Assembly (NCBI GenBank): GCA_025201765.1
Contig: MU623403.1
Span: 124,001-188,000 of the forward strand
Source of the DNA: Daldinia sp. FL1419
Lineage: Eukaryota; Ascomycota; Sordariomycetes; Xylariales; Hypoxylaceae
Length of the DNA: 64,000 nt
Reading direction: 5' to 3'
Part shown: positions 10,708 to 23,900 of the stretch, piece after piece
Numbering within the stretch: position 1 is the first letter of the stretch
How the letters are laid out: each line of letters starts with the position of its first letter
The notes under the pieces: model-generated
What the model was told of the DNA's origin: nothing
Databases searched by the model: none
The model's input: only the letters and a program-made list of their open reading frames with translations
Program-made: the position numbers and the translations under genes

Positions 10708-11979
10708 ATGGCCCGGACCAAACAGTCCCCCCGGGGTCCCCCCCAAGCCGCTCCCCCTCCAACCCAGCGTCCCTTGAACGGGCTATTCGTTCTCGCCTTC
10801 GCCGGCCTCACCGCCGTATGCGCGTACCTAATGCGGATAGAAACCGTCGCCGAGGGCGTGCCCGTCAACTTCCACACCGTGCTCGACACGGGTGTTTTCG
10901 CCAACGGCACCCCCGTCGAGACCGAGTACACCGGCATCCGCGCCGTCGACGAAGTCGCCAAGTTTCTCGTCATTGCGTTCCTCGAGGGAACCGCGAATTG
11001 GGATGTTGGCGTCCACGCCCAGCAGACGTATTTCCTGCTCCAGTGGTTTGCGGTCGTGTGTGTCTGGGCTGTGGAGGCTAGTCGGCGGAGGAATGCTTGG
11101 AAGGCTGTTAGTTTGTGAGTTGCTACCTCTATTTACCTCCTTTGCCTAATTCTATTTTCACATTCTATTATTGGCGTGAGCGATACTGTGAGTTTTACTA
11201 ATGGGGAGTCCGGGGATAGCATTGGGTTTGCTGCCTTTCTATACCAACTCATCGGCGCTGCCGTGATTGCGCCTTTGTATTACCTGGTATTTGTATTCAC
11301 GTCCCGAGAAGATTCCTACTTCTTCCAGGGCCGGGAGTTATCCGCCGGCCACGCGGTATCATTACTTCCGGCTATTGTCATCGGATACCTTGCCCCGACT
11401 ATCGCCATGTGCTACCCGTGGAACGACGTCAAGACAGCGCAGTACCTGACGGCATTCTGGCAGCCCGCCCCTGTATTCGTCAGCGTGCTAATCTCGATAT
11501 TCTCTTTCCTCGTGCCCTCGTCTTCACCAACCGCAGTCGCCAAGAACGGCGACGTCAAGCATCTCAAGCGAGCCTACCTACTTGTCGGGCTCGTAACGAC
11601 GGTTGTGCATATCGGCACGCTTTACACGTGTCTCACATCGGATGACCCGAGACTATCGCTTAGCTATATATTCCTCCCGAATCGATCGACCTGGAAAGAC
11701 AGCATGGGCCTAGGATTGCATTATATCTTCCAGGTGGACTTCTTCGGTGCGTTCGGCTCCACCTTGTTTTGGTGCTGGGTTGCTGTTTACGATGTCCTCC
11801 GGATACTCGGCAAGCCCACTGCGGTAGACTTGATCAAAACGACGCTAGGTATTGCATTTGTTACGATTGCGGCTGGGCCGGGCACTGCAATCATTTCAGT
11901 TTGGAACTGGAGGGAAGATAGGCTTGTCATGATTGAGAGCGGTGTTAAGGGGACTTGGAAGAAGCCGAAGGCTGCGTAA
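10708..11979 (+). CDS. Multi-pass integral membrane protein, unknown function
   Basis: About 401 aa from two exons, 10708-11114 and 11181-11979 (donor GTGAGT). A second acceptor at 11192 is also in frame and would shorten the protein by four residues, so the exact junction is open. About eight hydrophobic spans are visible: near residues 24-42 (LFVLAFAGLTAVCAYLM) and 107-124, then six in exon 2 including HAVSLLPAIVIGYLAPTIAM, FVSVLISIFSFLVP and AYLLVGLVTTVVHIGTLY. A Pro-rich N-terminal tail precedes span 1, and a loop between spans 1 and 2 carries one sequon (NGT). No transporter or enzyme motif is recognised. Homologous-looking fungal membrane proteins occur near some biosynthetic clusters, but nothing nearby supports that here. 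Confidence 0.8.
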
Positions 11980-12313
11980 TTAAGAATCATGTCATATTTG
12001 ATCTTGTCTTTCGAAGAACATATCGGTTACGATGGGATTCGAGAGTAGATAGTTTGACAATCTTCACGATTTACACTACTACAACGTAATAATCACTGCC
12101 TACCCAATTGAGTACGTCTCGTAGGAAGGTGTAGAGTGCCTGTTTATAGAATAAGTTTCTTTATTCACCTAGTAATGCAATCGTAAACCTATCCCTATAG
12201 TTTTCCCAAACGCCAAACCATGGAGTAAACAAACATGTGACGCCGGCAGATGCAACTTGATCCTACCCGTTGCCAATTTAAAATTCCGTTATCCTGAACC
12301 CGGGACCCGTACA
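11980..12313. other. Convergent intergenic region
   Basis: 334 bp between the stop codons of the membrane-protein gene and the coiled-coil gene. Nothing recognised. Confidence 0.6.
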
Positions 12314-14470
12314 TTATGCCATGAAACTAGCGCCAGTACCTTTACGATCCTTCTTCAACGGCGAGAACGAGGCTTGCCCGGCGAAAGCGCTCTTTTGCAC
12401 TCCGAGGAGGGCTTTGTTCACTGCTCTCTTTCCACCCAACTGAACCTTGCTCGGCTTCCTGGCCGGTGCTTCGCCCTCCTCTTCATCGAACAACGTCTTA
12501 GTTGAACCTAGGACCTTGCGCTTCTTCTTCTTCGGTACCTCGCCGTTTATGCCCACCGATGTGCTTTCATCCTGCGGAAGACCGATATTGAACTTAACAT
12601 TCGCTGTCTTTTCTGCAGGCTCTGCAGCATCACATTCGTCCTCCTGAACCTTTTCGTCGGATTCTTCTACTACCTTCTCAAGGCTACCTTTGGTCTTGGT
12701 AGACTTCTTCGAAACGGGCTGTGCGTTTTTCTTGGCGGAAGGTGCTTCACCAAGAACTTTCTTGGGCCTACCGCGGGATTTACTGCTTGGCTTTGGTTTT
12801 TCGCCTTCGGAAGGCGCTGGAGAGTTCGTTTGTTCCCGAGCGACTTCAGCTTCAGCAGCTTCAGGCACTTCTGGCATGGGTTCCGTGGCCTCGCGTTCGA
12901 TTGTAGCGGCGGCGAAAGAATTGTCCAGCGTTTCTTCATCAGCCTTGGGAGTATCTTCCATAATGCTCTTGGTGCGGTTTAAGAATGGGGTAATGGAGAA
13001 CAACGACTTCTCGCCCAAAACAGAGGGCTCCAGACCTCGCTTCTTAAGCGCGCGTCGTCCCTTCGTAGTATCATCGGCTCCTGGTGTTTGTATCTCAATC
13101 TGTGTAAAGTCATCCGCAGTCATGTCTTGGACTTTTCTTCTACGGAAAACCTGTGATCGTCCGTTGACTGTGGTAGCATCGTCTGAGATTGCAAGTCGCG
13201 ATTGCTGTGCCTTTCGTAGGTCTGACTGGCATTGCTTGAGCTGCTCTTGGGTCTCACGTAATTTCGTTTTTAATTTCTCGACCTTCTTTTCTAGCTGGTC
13301 ACTTCGTGCGCTGGCCTCGGATATTAATTCTTGGCTCTCCCGGCGAATTTTTGCTGTTTCCTTTCGCTGCGATTCGAGGTTCGCCTCAAGCTCCTCCACT
13401 TGGGAACGTAGTTCGTCCTCTACATTCGTTTTGGAGTTCTTCAGGGTCTTTTTCGCCGCAAGCTTGGTAGTCTGAAGCTCCTCTTCCAATCTTTCCCGAT
13501 CATCCTTTTCTTGTCTTAGTTGTCTCTGCACCTCTTGGAGCTTCTTTCGAAGGTCAGCTTCCAATTCTCGAGTGCTGTCTTGTTCTTGCAGGGAAATTTG
13601 ATGTGTCCGCTTCTCCTGCTCGAGCTGATCTTCAAGTCGCTCGCGTTCCGACTTCTCGGCAGTTAATCTCTTCTCCGCTTCGCGCAGCTTTTGGCGAAGC
13701 TCATCTTCGACGCGGTCATTGCTTTCGCGCTTCTGCATTACTCTCTTGGTTGCCTTCTTTTCATTCGCAAGCTCAACCTCAAGCGTGTCGACTTGCCGCT
13801 CCAAAGCTAACTTCTCAGCTAGGGTTGCCTGCTGGTGATTTACTTGTGATCGAAGGTGCTCGATCTCGGGTTTTAAAACAGCTAGCTCGCGACTTAGAGA
13901 TAATTTCTCAGCGAGTAGATTCGCGGAATCTTGAGTTGCATTATTCATCGCTTGAAGTTCGGCCTACAGTGCGGGATTAGCCCTAGATCAGCTAGACATC
14001 GGGACTGACGTCTTTGTTTACCTTCAAGTTAGAGTACTCTCGTTCTTGTTTCCGTAATTGCTTTTCCTGTGAGCGAATTACGTCCATTTTAGCTTCGATC
14101 TGACCACCTAGATCGTCGCACTTGGCCGATAGTTTGTTGTGTGTATCGTTGTTATGAGCTATTTCTTCACGTAATGATGTATTTTCGTCCCGTAACATCA
14201 GTATTCTGACCCTTAATCGACGGACATCCTCGTCCTTATTTAGAAGCTCGGTATTGCTATGGTTTATTTGGTGCCTCAGCTGAAGGTCATGAATCTGTTC
14301 CTGACGCTGATTGAAATAACGGAAGTTAGTAACGATTCAGCCAAGGATATCAGGTAATGGACCAAATAGAAAACTGAAATATATTGGTAACTGGGATGTC
14401 GAAGTACCTTATCTGTGTCCATGTTTACTTTCACCTCGCGCCCCATTGTATCCTTATTAAGTCTACCCAT
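12314..14470 (-). CDS. Coiled-coil protein, probably nuclear (spindle/chromatin role possible)
   Basis: 665 aa from three phase-0 exons: 14470-14408, 14306-14022, 13963-12314. The first ~395 residues are an almost continuous coiled coil of Glu/Lys/Arg/Gln heptads (for example LEDQLEQEKR, VEELEANLESQRKE). The remaining C-terminal part is disordered and basic/acidic, with proline-directed phosphosites (IQTPGAD, FSITPFL, NSPAPSE), an AT-hook-like SRGRPKKVLG, basic clusters such as PKKKKRKVLG resembling a nuclear localisation signal, and a terminal SFSPLKKDRKGTGASFMA that looks like a cyclin-dependent kinase site in a conserved tail. This layout is that of fungal spindle, kinetochore or chromosome-structure proteins, but I cannot name the family. 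It is convergent with the membrane-protein gene. Confidence 0.82.
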
Positions 14471-15192
14471 TTAGGTAGAAGCGTTTTGATTTCTGAAGAA
14501 AGCCAATTGTGAAGAATTAGATTCAGGCGACGCCCTAGTAAAATCTAATTATTATTATCCTAGATGATATGTATGGTGTTTGTGCGAGGGGTATTCTATC
14601 TTGAATACAAAAAGAGGAGGTGAAGTGATGGTGGTACTACGTAGTGGAGGGAGCAACGAGCGTGTTTGATAGGCAACCTTAAAGATTTCAATGTCAACAA
14701 AGTGCTGAATAAGGCTTAGCGTGTGTGTCGGAAGTATGACGGCCCGCTGAGTTCTTGGACCCGCCCTCCATAGGTGAGTCCTCCACTCACCAGGCAGCAA
14801 GGAAGGTACAAAGATACTTAATCTCTGGTACCTTATCCGAGTCCATGATGCATGGAAGCTGGCAAGCACCATAGGTACCTATGTACTAGGTATTCCAGTT
14901 GCACATATGGAACCAACCCCTGCATTACGATTACCTAATTTATCCTTATCGATTCGTGGATGTTGCGTCCGGAACCGAGTGCACGTAATTACGTAGGGTA
15001 GGTACGTATCATGGAAGCTCCGAACTCCAATTAAGGACACCTTTTTGAACTCCAAAGAAAGCTGTCCGCAACTTAGCGCATTTTGATAACGTCGCTATTG
15101 TTGCCCATTGTCAACTGTGCGAAAGCACGACGTTCTTAAAATTAGATCGTCCCTCCTCCTCCCTTTGACGTCTTCTCCGGAGTATCGTCAAC
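14471..15192. other. Divergent intergenic region
   Basis: Upstream regions of the coiled-coil gene (-) and OST3 (+). Contains TACCTATGTACTAGGTA-like repeat at about 14,872-14,892. No gene supported. Confidence 0.6.
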
Positions 15193-16345
15193 ATGCGCTG
15201 GTTCTCTCTTCTACTCTCGATCACCCTTCCTTTTGGGTCGCTTGCTGCCAAGCAATCCTCAGCCGATCGATTTAGTGAATTCCATGCTAAATCTCAAGCT
15301 TCTTCACCATTGAAGCTTGCTGACTCGTCCTATAAAAAGCTTACGTCGGTTCCTCGAGACTATTCCGTTGCCGTATTGTTGACTGCTTTGGATGCGCGCT
15401 TTGGCTGTCAACTCTGCACAGACTTCCAGCCTGAGTGGGACGTGTTGGCAAAGAGCTGGACCAAGGGTGATAAGGATGGCGAATCTCGTTTGATCTTTGG
15501 AACCCTTGACTTTACCAATGGAAGGGACACTTTTATATCTGTATGGGAGCTCAGATCGATAACATAAACCATGGAGCTAATCATTACACAACTATAGCTT
15601 GGCCTTCAGTCGGCACCCGTGCTCCTCTTCTTCCAGCCTACGACTGGCCCGCATGCTGCCCCTACCGTCGAAGCTATTCGTTATGATTTTAGCGGGTAAG
15701 TAGTCGTTTTGTTAATATTAGCTGCCCAAACCTGACGTCTTTCACAGACCCCAAACTGCCGAAAAGGTTCATGAGTGGCTTGCCCGCCACCTCCCTAACC
15801 GACCTCACCCGCCGGTGAGCCGGCCGATTAATTATATCGGGTGGATCGTGACGGTTGTCACTGGTCTGGGCATCGCTGGCGTTGTCTTCAACGCTTGGCC
15901 ATATATACTGCCTATTATCCAGAATCGAAATGTCTGGGCAGGCTTGAGCTTGATTGGTATTCTTATGTTCACCAGCGGTCACATGTTCAACCAGATACGA
16001 AAGGTGCCATATGTTGCCGGTGACGGACGTGGCGGTATCAATTACTTTGCCGCTGGGTTCCAAAACCAATTCGGTCTAGAGACACAAATCGTTGCCTTCA
16101 TATGTAAGTATTACAAATCAATTCAATTTAGTATTGCTACTCAGTTGCTGATCCAAATAGATGGCGTGTTATCCTTCGCTACTATTTCTTTAGCTGTCAA
16201 AGTACCGAGGACCCGAGACCCGAAGCTCCAGCAACTTGCGGTTATCGTTTGGGGCGCCATCTTAGTTCTCATGTACAGCTTCTTGCTCTCCGTATTTCGG
16301 GTTAAGAATGGTGGTTATCCTATTAAGCTTCCCCCATTCATGTAA
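15193..16345 (+). CDS. OST3: Oligosaccharyltransferase subunit OST3/OST6
   Basis: ER-membrane subunit of the oligosaccharyltransferase complex; its lumenal thioredoxin-like domain holds substrate cysteines so that nearby N-glycosylation sites are used. Four exons: 15193-15540, 15598-15695, 15748-16103, 16161-16345; 328 aa. Signal peptide at residues 1-18, then the thioredoxin fold with the redox motif FGCQLC (C72, C75) and the cis-Pro region QSAPVLLFFQP. Four C-terminal membrane spans follow (IGWIVTVVTGLGIAGVVF, NVWAGLSLIGILMFTSGHMF, a span across intron 3, and LAVIVWGAILVLMYSFLL). The GHMFNQIRKVPY segment after span 2 is typical of the family. Length fits (yeast Ost3p about 350). All parts expected of an active subunit are present. 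Confidence 0.94.
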
Positions 16346-17995
16346 ACATCTGTATAGCGGGCATTTGTAAAAGATGGGTTCAGATTGACCAGCAAAGGAA
16401 AGAGGTGGAAGGGTACCATATAGCGCGAATCCGCTACTTGATATGCACAAAACCGCAGGTTTCAGTAAGAAGTCAATGAAAAGTTAGAGGCTTTAGATGG
16501 AAATGAAAACCTTAGGTATCTTTCACCTAAGTTAGCATGTACGTGGCGACTACGCTACGTTTCAAACGAATAATTTCCAAAATTCCTGTAATCGTGGTGC
16601 GCTTTCAACAAAAGTGCTCTCACCAGAAACATTAGAATCCTGAACTGATTTGAATTGGGAGGCCGAGCGACGCAAACATTGCCAAGAGGACCCTTAAGGT
16701 TCAGCTAGATCTAACTAGGTTACTTTGGTTGTTTCTTATGGAAGACAAAGGTGATCTTATTAGTAGAAACGTATATACCTAACCTACTTAGGTACCTAGT
16801 TAGACAAAGCTATTGTTGTAGTATCTTCCGAACAGTTCCATACACCGAATTTCTATTCCGCAAGCACCTACTTACCAACCTAAGTAAAATCACAGTACAA
16901 AGAATGAAAATAAATAAGTGATTCGGTATCGTAGATTGTGCAAGTCATTGATGCCTAGGTGGTTTGGAACTTATGAGAGCAAAACGAGGGGAAAGGCGGG
17001 AGTTGATACAATTAGATGAGGCGATGTAGGCGATAATAAGTATTTAATACGCGATACAAGCACGGTACAAACGCCGAGTTTACCTCATACGTCAGGCTAT
17101 TATCTTAGTAGTACCTACTTCCGTGTGTATTAAAAACGGGTGGTCAGCTGCCTAATGCACCCCCACACCCAGTGGATAGCATTCTATCTAGGTACGTATT
17201 TGTAGTAAGTCACACTGCAGCCGGGGGGACGTCAGGGGAGACCATTCATACGTCGTGATTTAGCGCAATGATACTGTTATCGTGGTAATCGATAGTACAA
17301 TTGATAGGCATTCTGAATAAAGCGGATCAAATGACACACTCGGCTGCGCGCTGCACCTCATCCAGGCCTGCCAGGTAGAGAAATAAATGTACAAAGTTAT
17401 AAGTGAGTTTAGGTTAAGTTCTAACTACGGTAAGAAGTACATAAAAATGGCCAAGTACCTACAATCAGCACTGTTACAGGCATGTATTTAGAAATAAGCA
17501 CAGTAAATCAACACCGCTAAAAGATACCTATGTCAGTACATGTCCATATACCTAGGTGTACCTCTATGTTCTCTACCTAGGTACCCCGTCCATGCACGCA
17601 TCCATACACCCACCCATAACGCTCGTCCCCCTTCCCCATCAACTTCTCTAAAACCTACAACCTAGATTCTACACTCATACTAACATTAATCGCACCTCAG
17701 CGCATCTTTCTACACTGCGTTGTCGTTAGGATATTCTTCTCCCAAATCATTTCCCATTCTAACAAATCCGGTATTCCCATCCTATTTATTTCAGTGTATT
17801 CCTGTCATGGTTACCCAACTACGCCGTCAGTGCCACCAACGATGAGCTACCACCCCGCATCCCGAGTCGTGGGATATCGTGATACTCCATCTCAACTCCC
17901 CCATACGCGATCTACGCGTCGGTGAAGACCTCGCTGGCCTTATCTTCTAGTATTGGCTTGGTTTTAGTTGCGCCGATACTGTTAGGTCTGCCAAG
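16346..17995. other. Long intergenic region before ATG2
   Basis: 1.65 kb with no convincing open frame. It contains several CCTAGGTACC-like palindromes (about 16,776-16,801, 17,184-17,196, 17,551-17,586) and a CT-rich stretch at 17,586-17,660 close to the ATG2 gene that may belong to its promoter. Confidence 0.6.
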
Positions 17996-20900
17996 ATGGC
18001 GTTCTTCAACTCCTTCTGGAGCTCTAATATGCCCAAGCGGTTACTGCGATATACGCTATCTAAGCTAGATTACCTCGATACCGACGCACTGGATATGGAC
18101 AACTTAGACCTTGCTATGGGAAAGAACAACGTCTTTACATTGCAAAATGTCGCGATCAAGTTACAGGTATGTTCCGATTTCCTAGCTGGTGGCATTCTTT
18201 CACGGTTTCAGAGTATGGAGCTAACTCATTGAGATATAGAAATTAGAACAGTTGCTACAACTTCCACCGTCGTTCGAGATACGGAAAGCTAAAGTCTTAC
18301 TGCTCCGAATCTCCATACCTGCTGCTATATATGCGAATCCTATCACGGTCGAAATTGACGGTGTCGAAATCAAGTTGAGGCTTGCTTCCCGAGACGATAG
18401 CTCTGAAAATGAGTCGAAGGGCACCGGGCGTAAGAAAAAGGGTTCTACATCATCCGAGGAAGATGATCCTGTCCCTCATGCCATCGATTTGGCGCAGTCA
18501 TTCTTAGAGACGCAACCTTTGAAAGACAAGGCAGAACTCCAAGCCGCGCTAGAAGCCCAAACTCAGGATCTGGGTGCTTCCATACTAAGTAGTGAAGATG
18601 GAAGCGACGATGACTACCCTTTAGGAACTGGTCAACCTCTTTCCCTTCCCACTTTCCTCGCCGATTTTTTGCAAGGAATACTCGATCGGCTACAAGTCTC
18701 TATTAAAGGTGTTACTTTTCATCTAGACGTCGAGGTCCCCTCTGAACCTAATTCGCCCATTTCCGAACTGGTTACTTTCCAACTAGCTGTTGAAGAAGTG
18801 AACGTAGAAGGGGTTACTCAAGCAGCAGAAGAGGTTGTGAAAGAGGGACAGCCTAAAATTGAGTATAAAGAAGGAAAACGATATATCGGTTTAAATAAGA
18901 TTCGAGCGAGCTTGATCTCCGAAGCGAACGTCTTCTCTACCCTGGCACGATCGCCATCAATGCCTTCCTCCCCCACTACTCGTTCGCCCGTCATCACTCG
19001 GGAACAGAGCATGTCCCAGGAATCTACTGAAAACCCGATGGCTGCATCAGAATCACTCCCTAATGATGGTGGGCTGGAGCAAAGCGGACATCGTCATCCG
19101 CTAGTAGATAGCGAGGATGCCTTCAACATACCATATGATTTGAGTGGATCAAGTGATGGACATGATGACGAGGAATCAGCATCTGCGCCATCAACACCGC
19201 GAGCTCTTGTGCCTCAAATTTTACAAGAGGATGAGCCAAAGGCCGTTTCATCCATACACTCAACACGGTCAACTATCGGTTTGCCACCAGATCATTGGGC
19301 CTCTCCAGCGCGTATTGTCCGGTCGGAACCGGCTCTCGAGCAAGGGAGACAATGGGGTCAGGATTCCATTCAGTCATCAGAAAGCATGGATGATCAGCCA
19401 CATTATTCAAGCGAAAGCGACGGGACGGCATCTCTTACCGAAGACTTAGCCCGATCCCATCTATTCAGCCATGAAGAAGCTGAGAGTATGTATATGAGTG
19501 CTTTCTCCCAGACTTCGTCTCCACAAGCGGGTCGGGCTATCCAGACCATGCCCGGCGGTTGGGATTCGGATTCCTCAAGTGTAGAAAACTCGCCAAGCTC
19601 GAAGCGTAGGGCCCGACCAACGCCTTCGCATTCTCCAGAATCTACAGTCTCAGCATCTCAACAGTTTACCAGAGCCAGTCACGTCCCTTCATCGACTCAA
19701 GACCCATTAACAAACCCTGGTTCAGATCCTAACTCTATTGTTGACAATCTTGAGGAAGCAAAACAGTTGCATGACGACCCACACCATTATGCGGAGAAGG
19801 AAGATGCTACGGCGGAGCAAGCTGCAACACCAAAAGGGCCGAGATTAATAAAAGAACTTGTTTCATTAAATACAATATCGCTTTGGATTCCTTCGAATCA
19901 TCAACATATACAGGTAGCATATACTAGTGAAGAACCAGTTTCTGGGGTGAATCAGCGTCGCCTAGACCGGTCTGTTTCTCCAAATCTCCCGGGTGCTTTC
20001 TCCATGTATTCAGGCGATCAGTCAACAGCGTCGATAGCCTCAACCATTGGCTTTCACCCCCCCGGAAGTCCCCTGGACCAAACGCTGGAGGTGGTAATAT
20101 CATCCCTAGATATACGATCAGACCTGTCAACTGGATTCTTGTTATCTACGGTAGTCTCTCGGATACTTTCGGCTTTGAAGGAGAAGCCTTCAACTTCCAC
20201 TTCTAAGCAAAAGGGAAAAGCTGAAAGTAAACAGAACACGTCATTCATACCTGACATCAACATTGTTACAGAGCAGATCACTATACATTTCCTAGAAAAT
20301 CTAGCCGGAATCTCAGATCCCCCCGAGCGGTTATTCAATCTTAGCCCTGCTTCATTCAGTGCCGACGCTCTCCTAACCGCAGCCATCGAAAACCTGAACG
20401 TGCATCTCTCAGTCTCGTCGACCACAACCGAAACCTCGGTGGATGTAGGTAAGTTCAGGCTTGGCTACGGAAACGACGATATCATCTCCTTCGACCAACG
20501 TATTCAAATGCGAGCTTCCGTGAATGACGCGTTTCCTTCAGCTGGCGCCGACATATCCGTTAAATTTAGCCAATCGCCCACGACGACGAGATCTCAGGTC
20601 ACCACCTTACCGCTTCACGTCAAAGTAGATCTTCGGCGACTAGATGAAACATTTAGTTGGTTTGGGGGCCTAAGCGGTTTCTTAAATATGGGCTCATCGA
20701 TGACTTCGAGTTCTCCCCCTATTCCCCGGAGTCCTGTAAAACCACCGCCTAAAGCTCGCGGGGTAAGGTTCGATGCGCCCATACGTCCAGATGACATATC
20801 TGCAAGCTCTGAGAATAAAATGAACATGAGAATAGGGGGTTTCCGTTTAGATATCGTCGGAAAGGAGTGTAGCGTATCGCTAGATACAAGCGCCGTAAAG

Positions 20901-23900
20901 CTGGTTAGTCGAGAAGAAGGTATCGGCATCGGTATTTCCAAGATACACCTCTCAGGCCCATATATGAGACATTCCATGGGCGACCCTCCTATAAACGCCG
21001 TGATCTCGAATACTCGCCTCGAGTATCTTATGACGCCAAAAGACAATGACCTGGAAAGGCTCCTAGAACTTATTATACCATCTAAGTATAAATTCGATCA
21101 GAATGACAACGAGATCATGGTGGATACCCTACTTAGGCAGAGAAGAAAAGGCGCCGTATTACGCATCAACGTAGACGATGTTGAGGTTCATGTCAGCAAG
21201 ATCCAACAGCTCCAAGTATTGCCTACATTAGGTGAGGAAATTGCACGACTCTCGACCGTCGCTAAGTACCTGCCCGAAGACGACCGGCCAGGTATACTCA
21301 CTCTAGCTCTTATTCGCAACTTGGATGTGACAGTGGACATTGATAGGAAATTCGGTTCCATACACGCCTCTCTGAAAGATGCGGAAGTTGGCCACATCAC
21401 CATCCCCTCTTTGGTCGCTTTTGGGGTAGGCTCTATTTCAGTCATCCGGAACCACACCGAGGAATTAATTGGTACAGCCGTGTCATCTTTCGGTAAAGTA
21501 AATCACGGGCCCGTGATGACCATGAGGGTAATTGGGGATGAGATGGAACCCATTATCAAGATCAGGATGCGGAATATTAATATCGAATACCGTGTACCAA
21601 CTATTATGGATATCCTAGGCCTCGCTGAAGATACCACCCCGCAAGACTTCGAGGCAAGTCTAGCGGCTTCGGTAGCAAACCTGGGGGAACATGCCCACGC
21701 AGCCATTACGAGAAAACCGCAAAACGACTTGCCAGTTTCAAACGAGGGTAAGGGCAGAGATGGAAAACCGACAAAAATAGATTTCGTCTTCCGAGATTGT
21801 TTGATAGGCTTGAACCCACTTGGACTCAAGTCGAAGATGACGATCGTACTTACTGATGCTCACTTTGAAATAGCGTTGTCTAATGGGGATGATGCGAAAG
21901 CTCTAGGTCACCTAAATAAGGCATCCATCCTTCTTATCGATGATGTTTCGATACTGGAATCTAAGGGCCCCGCATCGACTGCTCGACGTCGCAGCTCAAA
22001 TACTCCGTCTCCGCAAGTGGTAGAATTATGTCAACAGGGGTACGTCGATATCTGCTATATTTCTTCCGCGAAAGTTACGATACAGGTCGGTGCCAACCAG
22101 AAAGACGGAAACAAATGGATTGACGTTGAATTACGGGACGATCTTCTTGTCCTTGAGACATGCGCGGACTCGACTCAGACTCTGATTGCTCTTGCTAATG
22201 CACTTGCTCCACCAACGCCCCCCAGCAAGGAGATAAAATATAGAACGAACGTTTTACCCGTCGAGGATTTACTAGCTTCTATATCCGCCGACGCATTTGG
22301 TACGGCAGAGGGTGATTATGACTTTGATAAAGATTTTGGACAAGAACTGGACGAAACCGATAGCGATTTTGACCTCGGAGAATCAGGCCAATCAAGCCCA
22401 CTTGCTGTTGACTCGCGCTTTTATGATGAGTCTTCAGTCGAGGCCAAGATTTTCGAAGCTACGGGTTCCATGATCTCAGAAGAGACGGGAACACAAGACA
22501 CAACCGATGGCGTCCTACTCACAAATTTCAGTAGCCAACCAGATATGGCAGATGACGATGATCTAGTCATACATGAGAACTATTTCGGCTCGGGATCCGT
22601 AGTGGAGGGTACCGCCCACCGTTGGAATTCTACGAGGAATGCTTACGACGAAGCCAACGACGACAAGATCCAACGTAGTCCTTTATCCGTTCGTGTGCGC
22701 GATGTTCATGTAATATGGAATCTCTTTGACGGGTATGATTGGAACCGCACGCGCGAAGTTATTTCAAAAGTTGTTCACGATATTGAGTCGACGGCGATGG
22801 AGCGACAATTGCGCCATGATCGCACTCGCACGAGTACCGATATGGAGGTGGTAGACGAAGAAACCGAGATTGGAGATTTTCTATTCAACTCGATATATAT
22901 AGGCATTCCCGCAAATCGAGATCCTCGGGAGCTCACCAATGTTATCAATCAAGAGTTGAACGATGCTGCCACCGAGACTGAGTCGATAGCAACGACGGCG
23001 ATGACAGTTACGCCTAGCCGACAGGGGAATGCTTATCGAAGCAAAAAGAAGTTGAAACTCAATCGTAGCAAGAGGCATAAGATCACGTTCGAGTTGAAGG
23101 GCGTCAACGTAGATCTAGTTACGTTCCCCCCAGATTCCGGTGAAACGGAGAGCTCAATCGACGTGCGAATCAGAGACCTCGATATTTTCGACCTTGTGCC
23201 ATCGTCGACCTGGAAGAAGTTTGCAACCTACGATCAAGATGCCGGCGAACGAGAGATGGGTACGAGCATGGTGCACCTGGAAATATTGAATGTCAAACCA
23301 GTTGCCGAGTTGGCGGCGTCTGAGATTGTACTAAAGGCTACAGTTTTACCCCTGCGTCTCCACGTCGATCAGGATGCTTTAGATTTCATCACGCGATTCT
23401 TCGAGTTTAAAGATGATTCTGCTCCAATTCATGCCTCGCCCAGCGATATCCCCTTCGTACAAAGAGCTGAGATAAACTCCATACCCCTAAACCTCGACTT
23501 CAAACCGAAGCGCGTCGATTACGCGGGTCTGCGGTCGGGTCATACGACCGAATTTATGAATTTCTTAGTTTTAGATCAGTCACGGATGGTCTTAAGACAT
23601 ACCATCATCTACGGTGTTTTAGGGTTTGATAGACTCGGGAAGACACTGAACGATATCTGGATGCCTGACGTTAAACGGAACCAACTTCCTGGTGTGCTTG
23701 CCGGGCTTGCGCCTGTACGCTCTCTCGTTAACGTCGGAAGCGGATTCAGGAATCTTATCGAAGTTCCAATCAAGGAATATAAAAAGGACGGCAGGATTGT
23801 CCGTAGCATTAGTAAGGGGGCTATGGCATTTGCCAAGACCACGGGAACTGAGATTGTCAAGCTCGGAGCCAAACTAGCTGTCGGCACACAGTATGCTTTA

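Noticed and set aside
12690..13475. 261-codon plus-strand frame rich in Ser and Phe
   Set aside because: Exact complement of the coiled-coil gene; Ser/Phe/Leu bias is what antisense of Glu/Lys-rich coding sequence gives.
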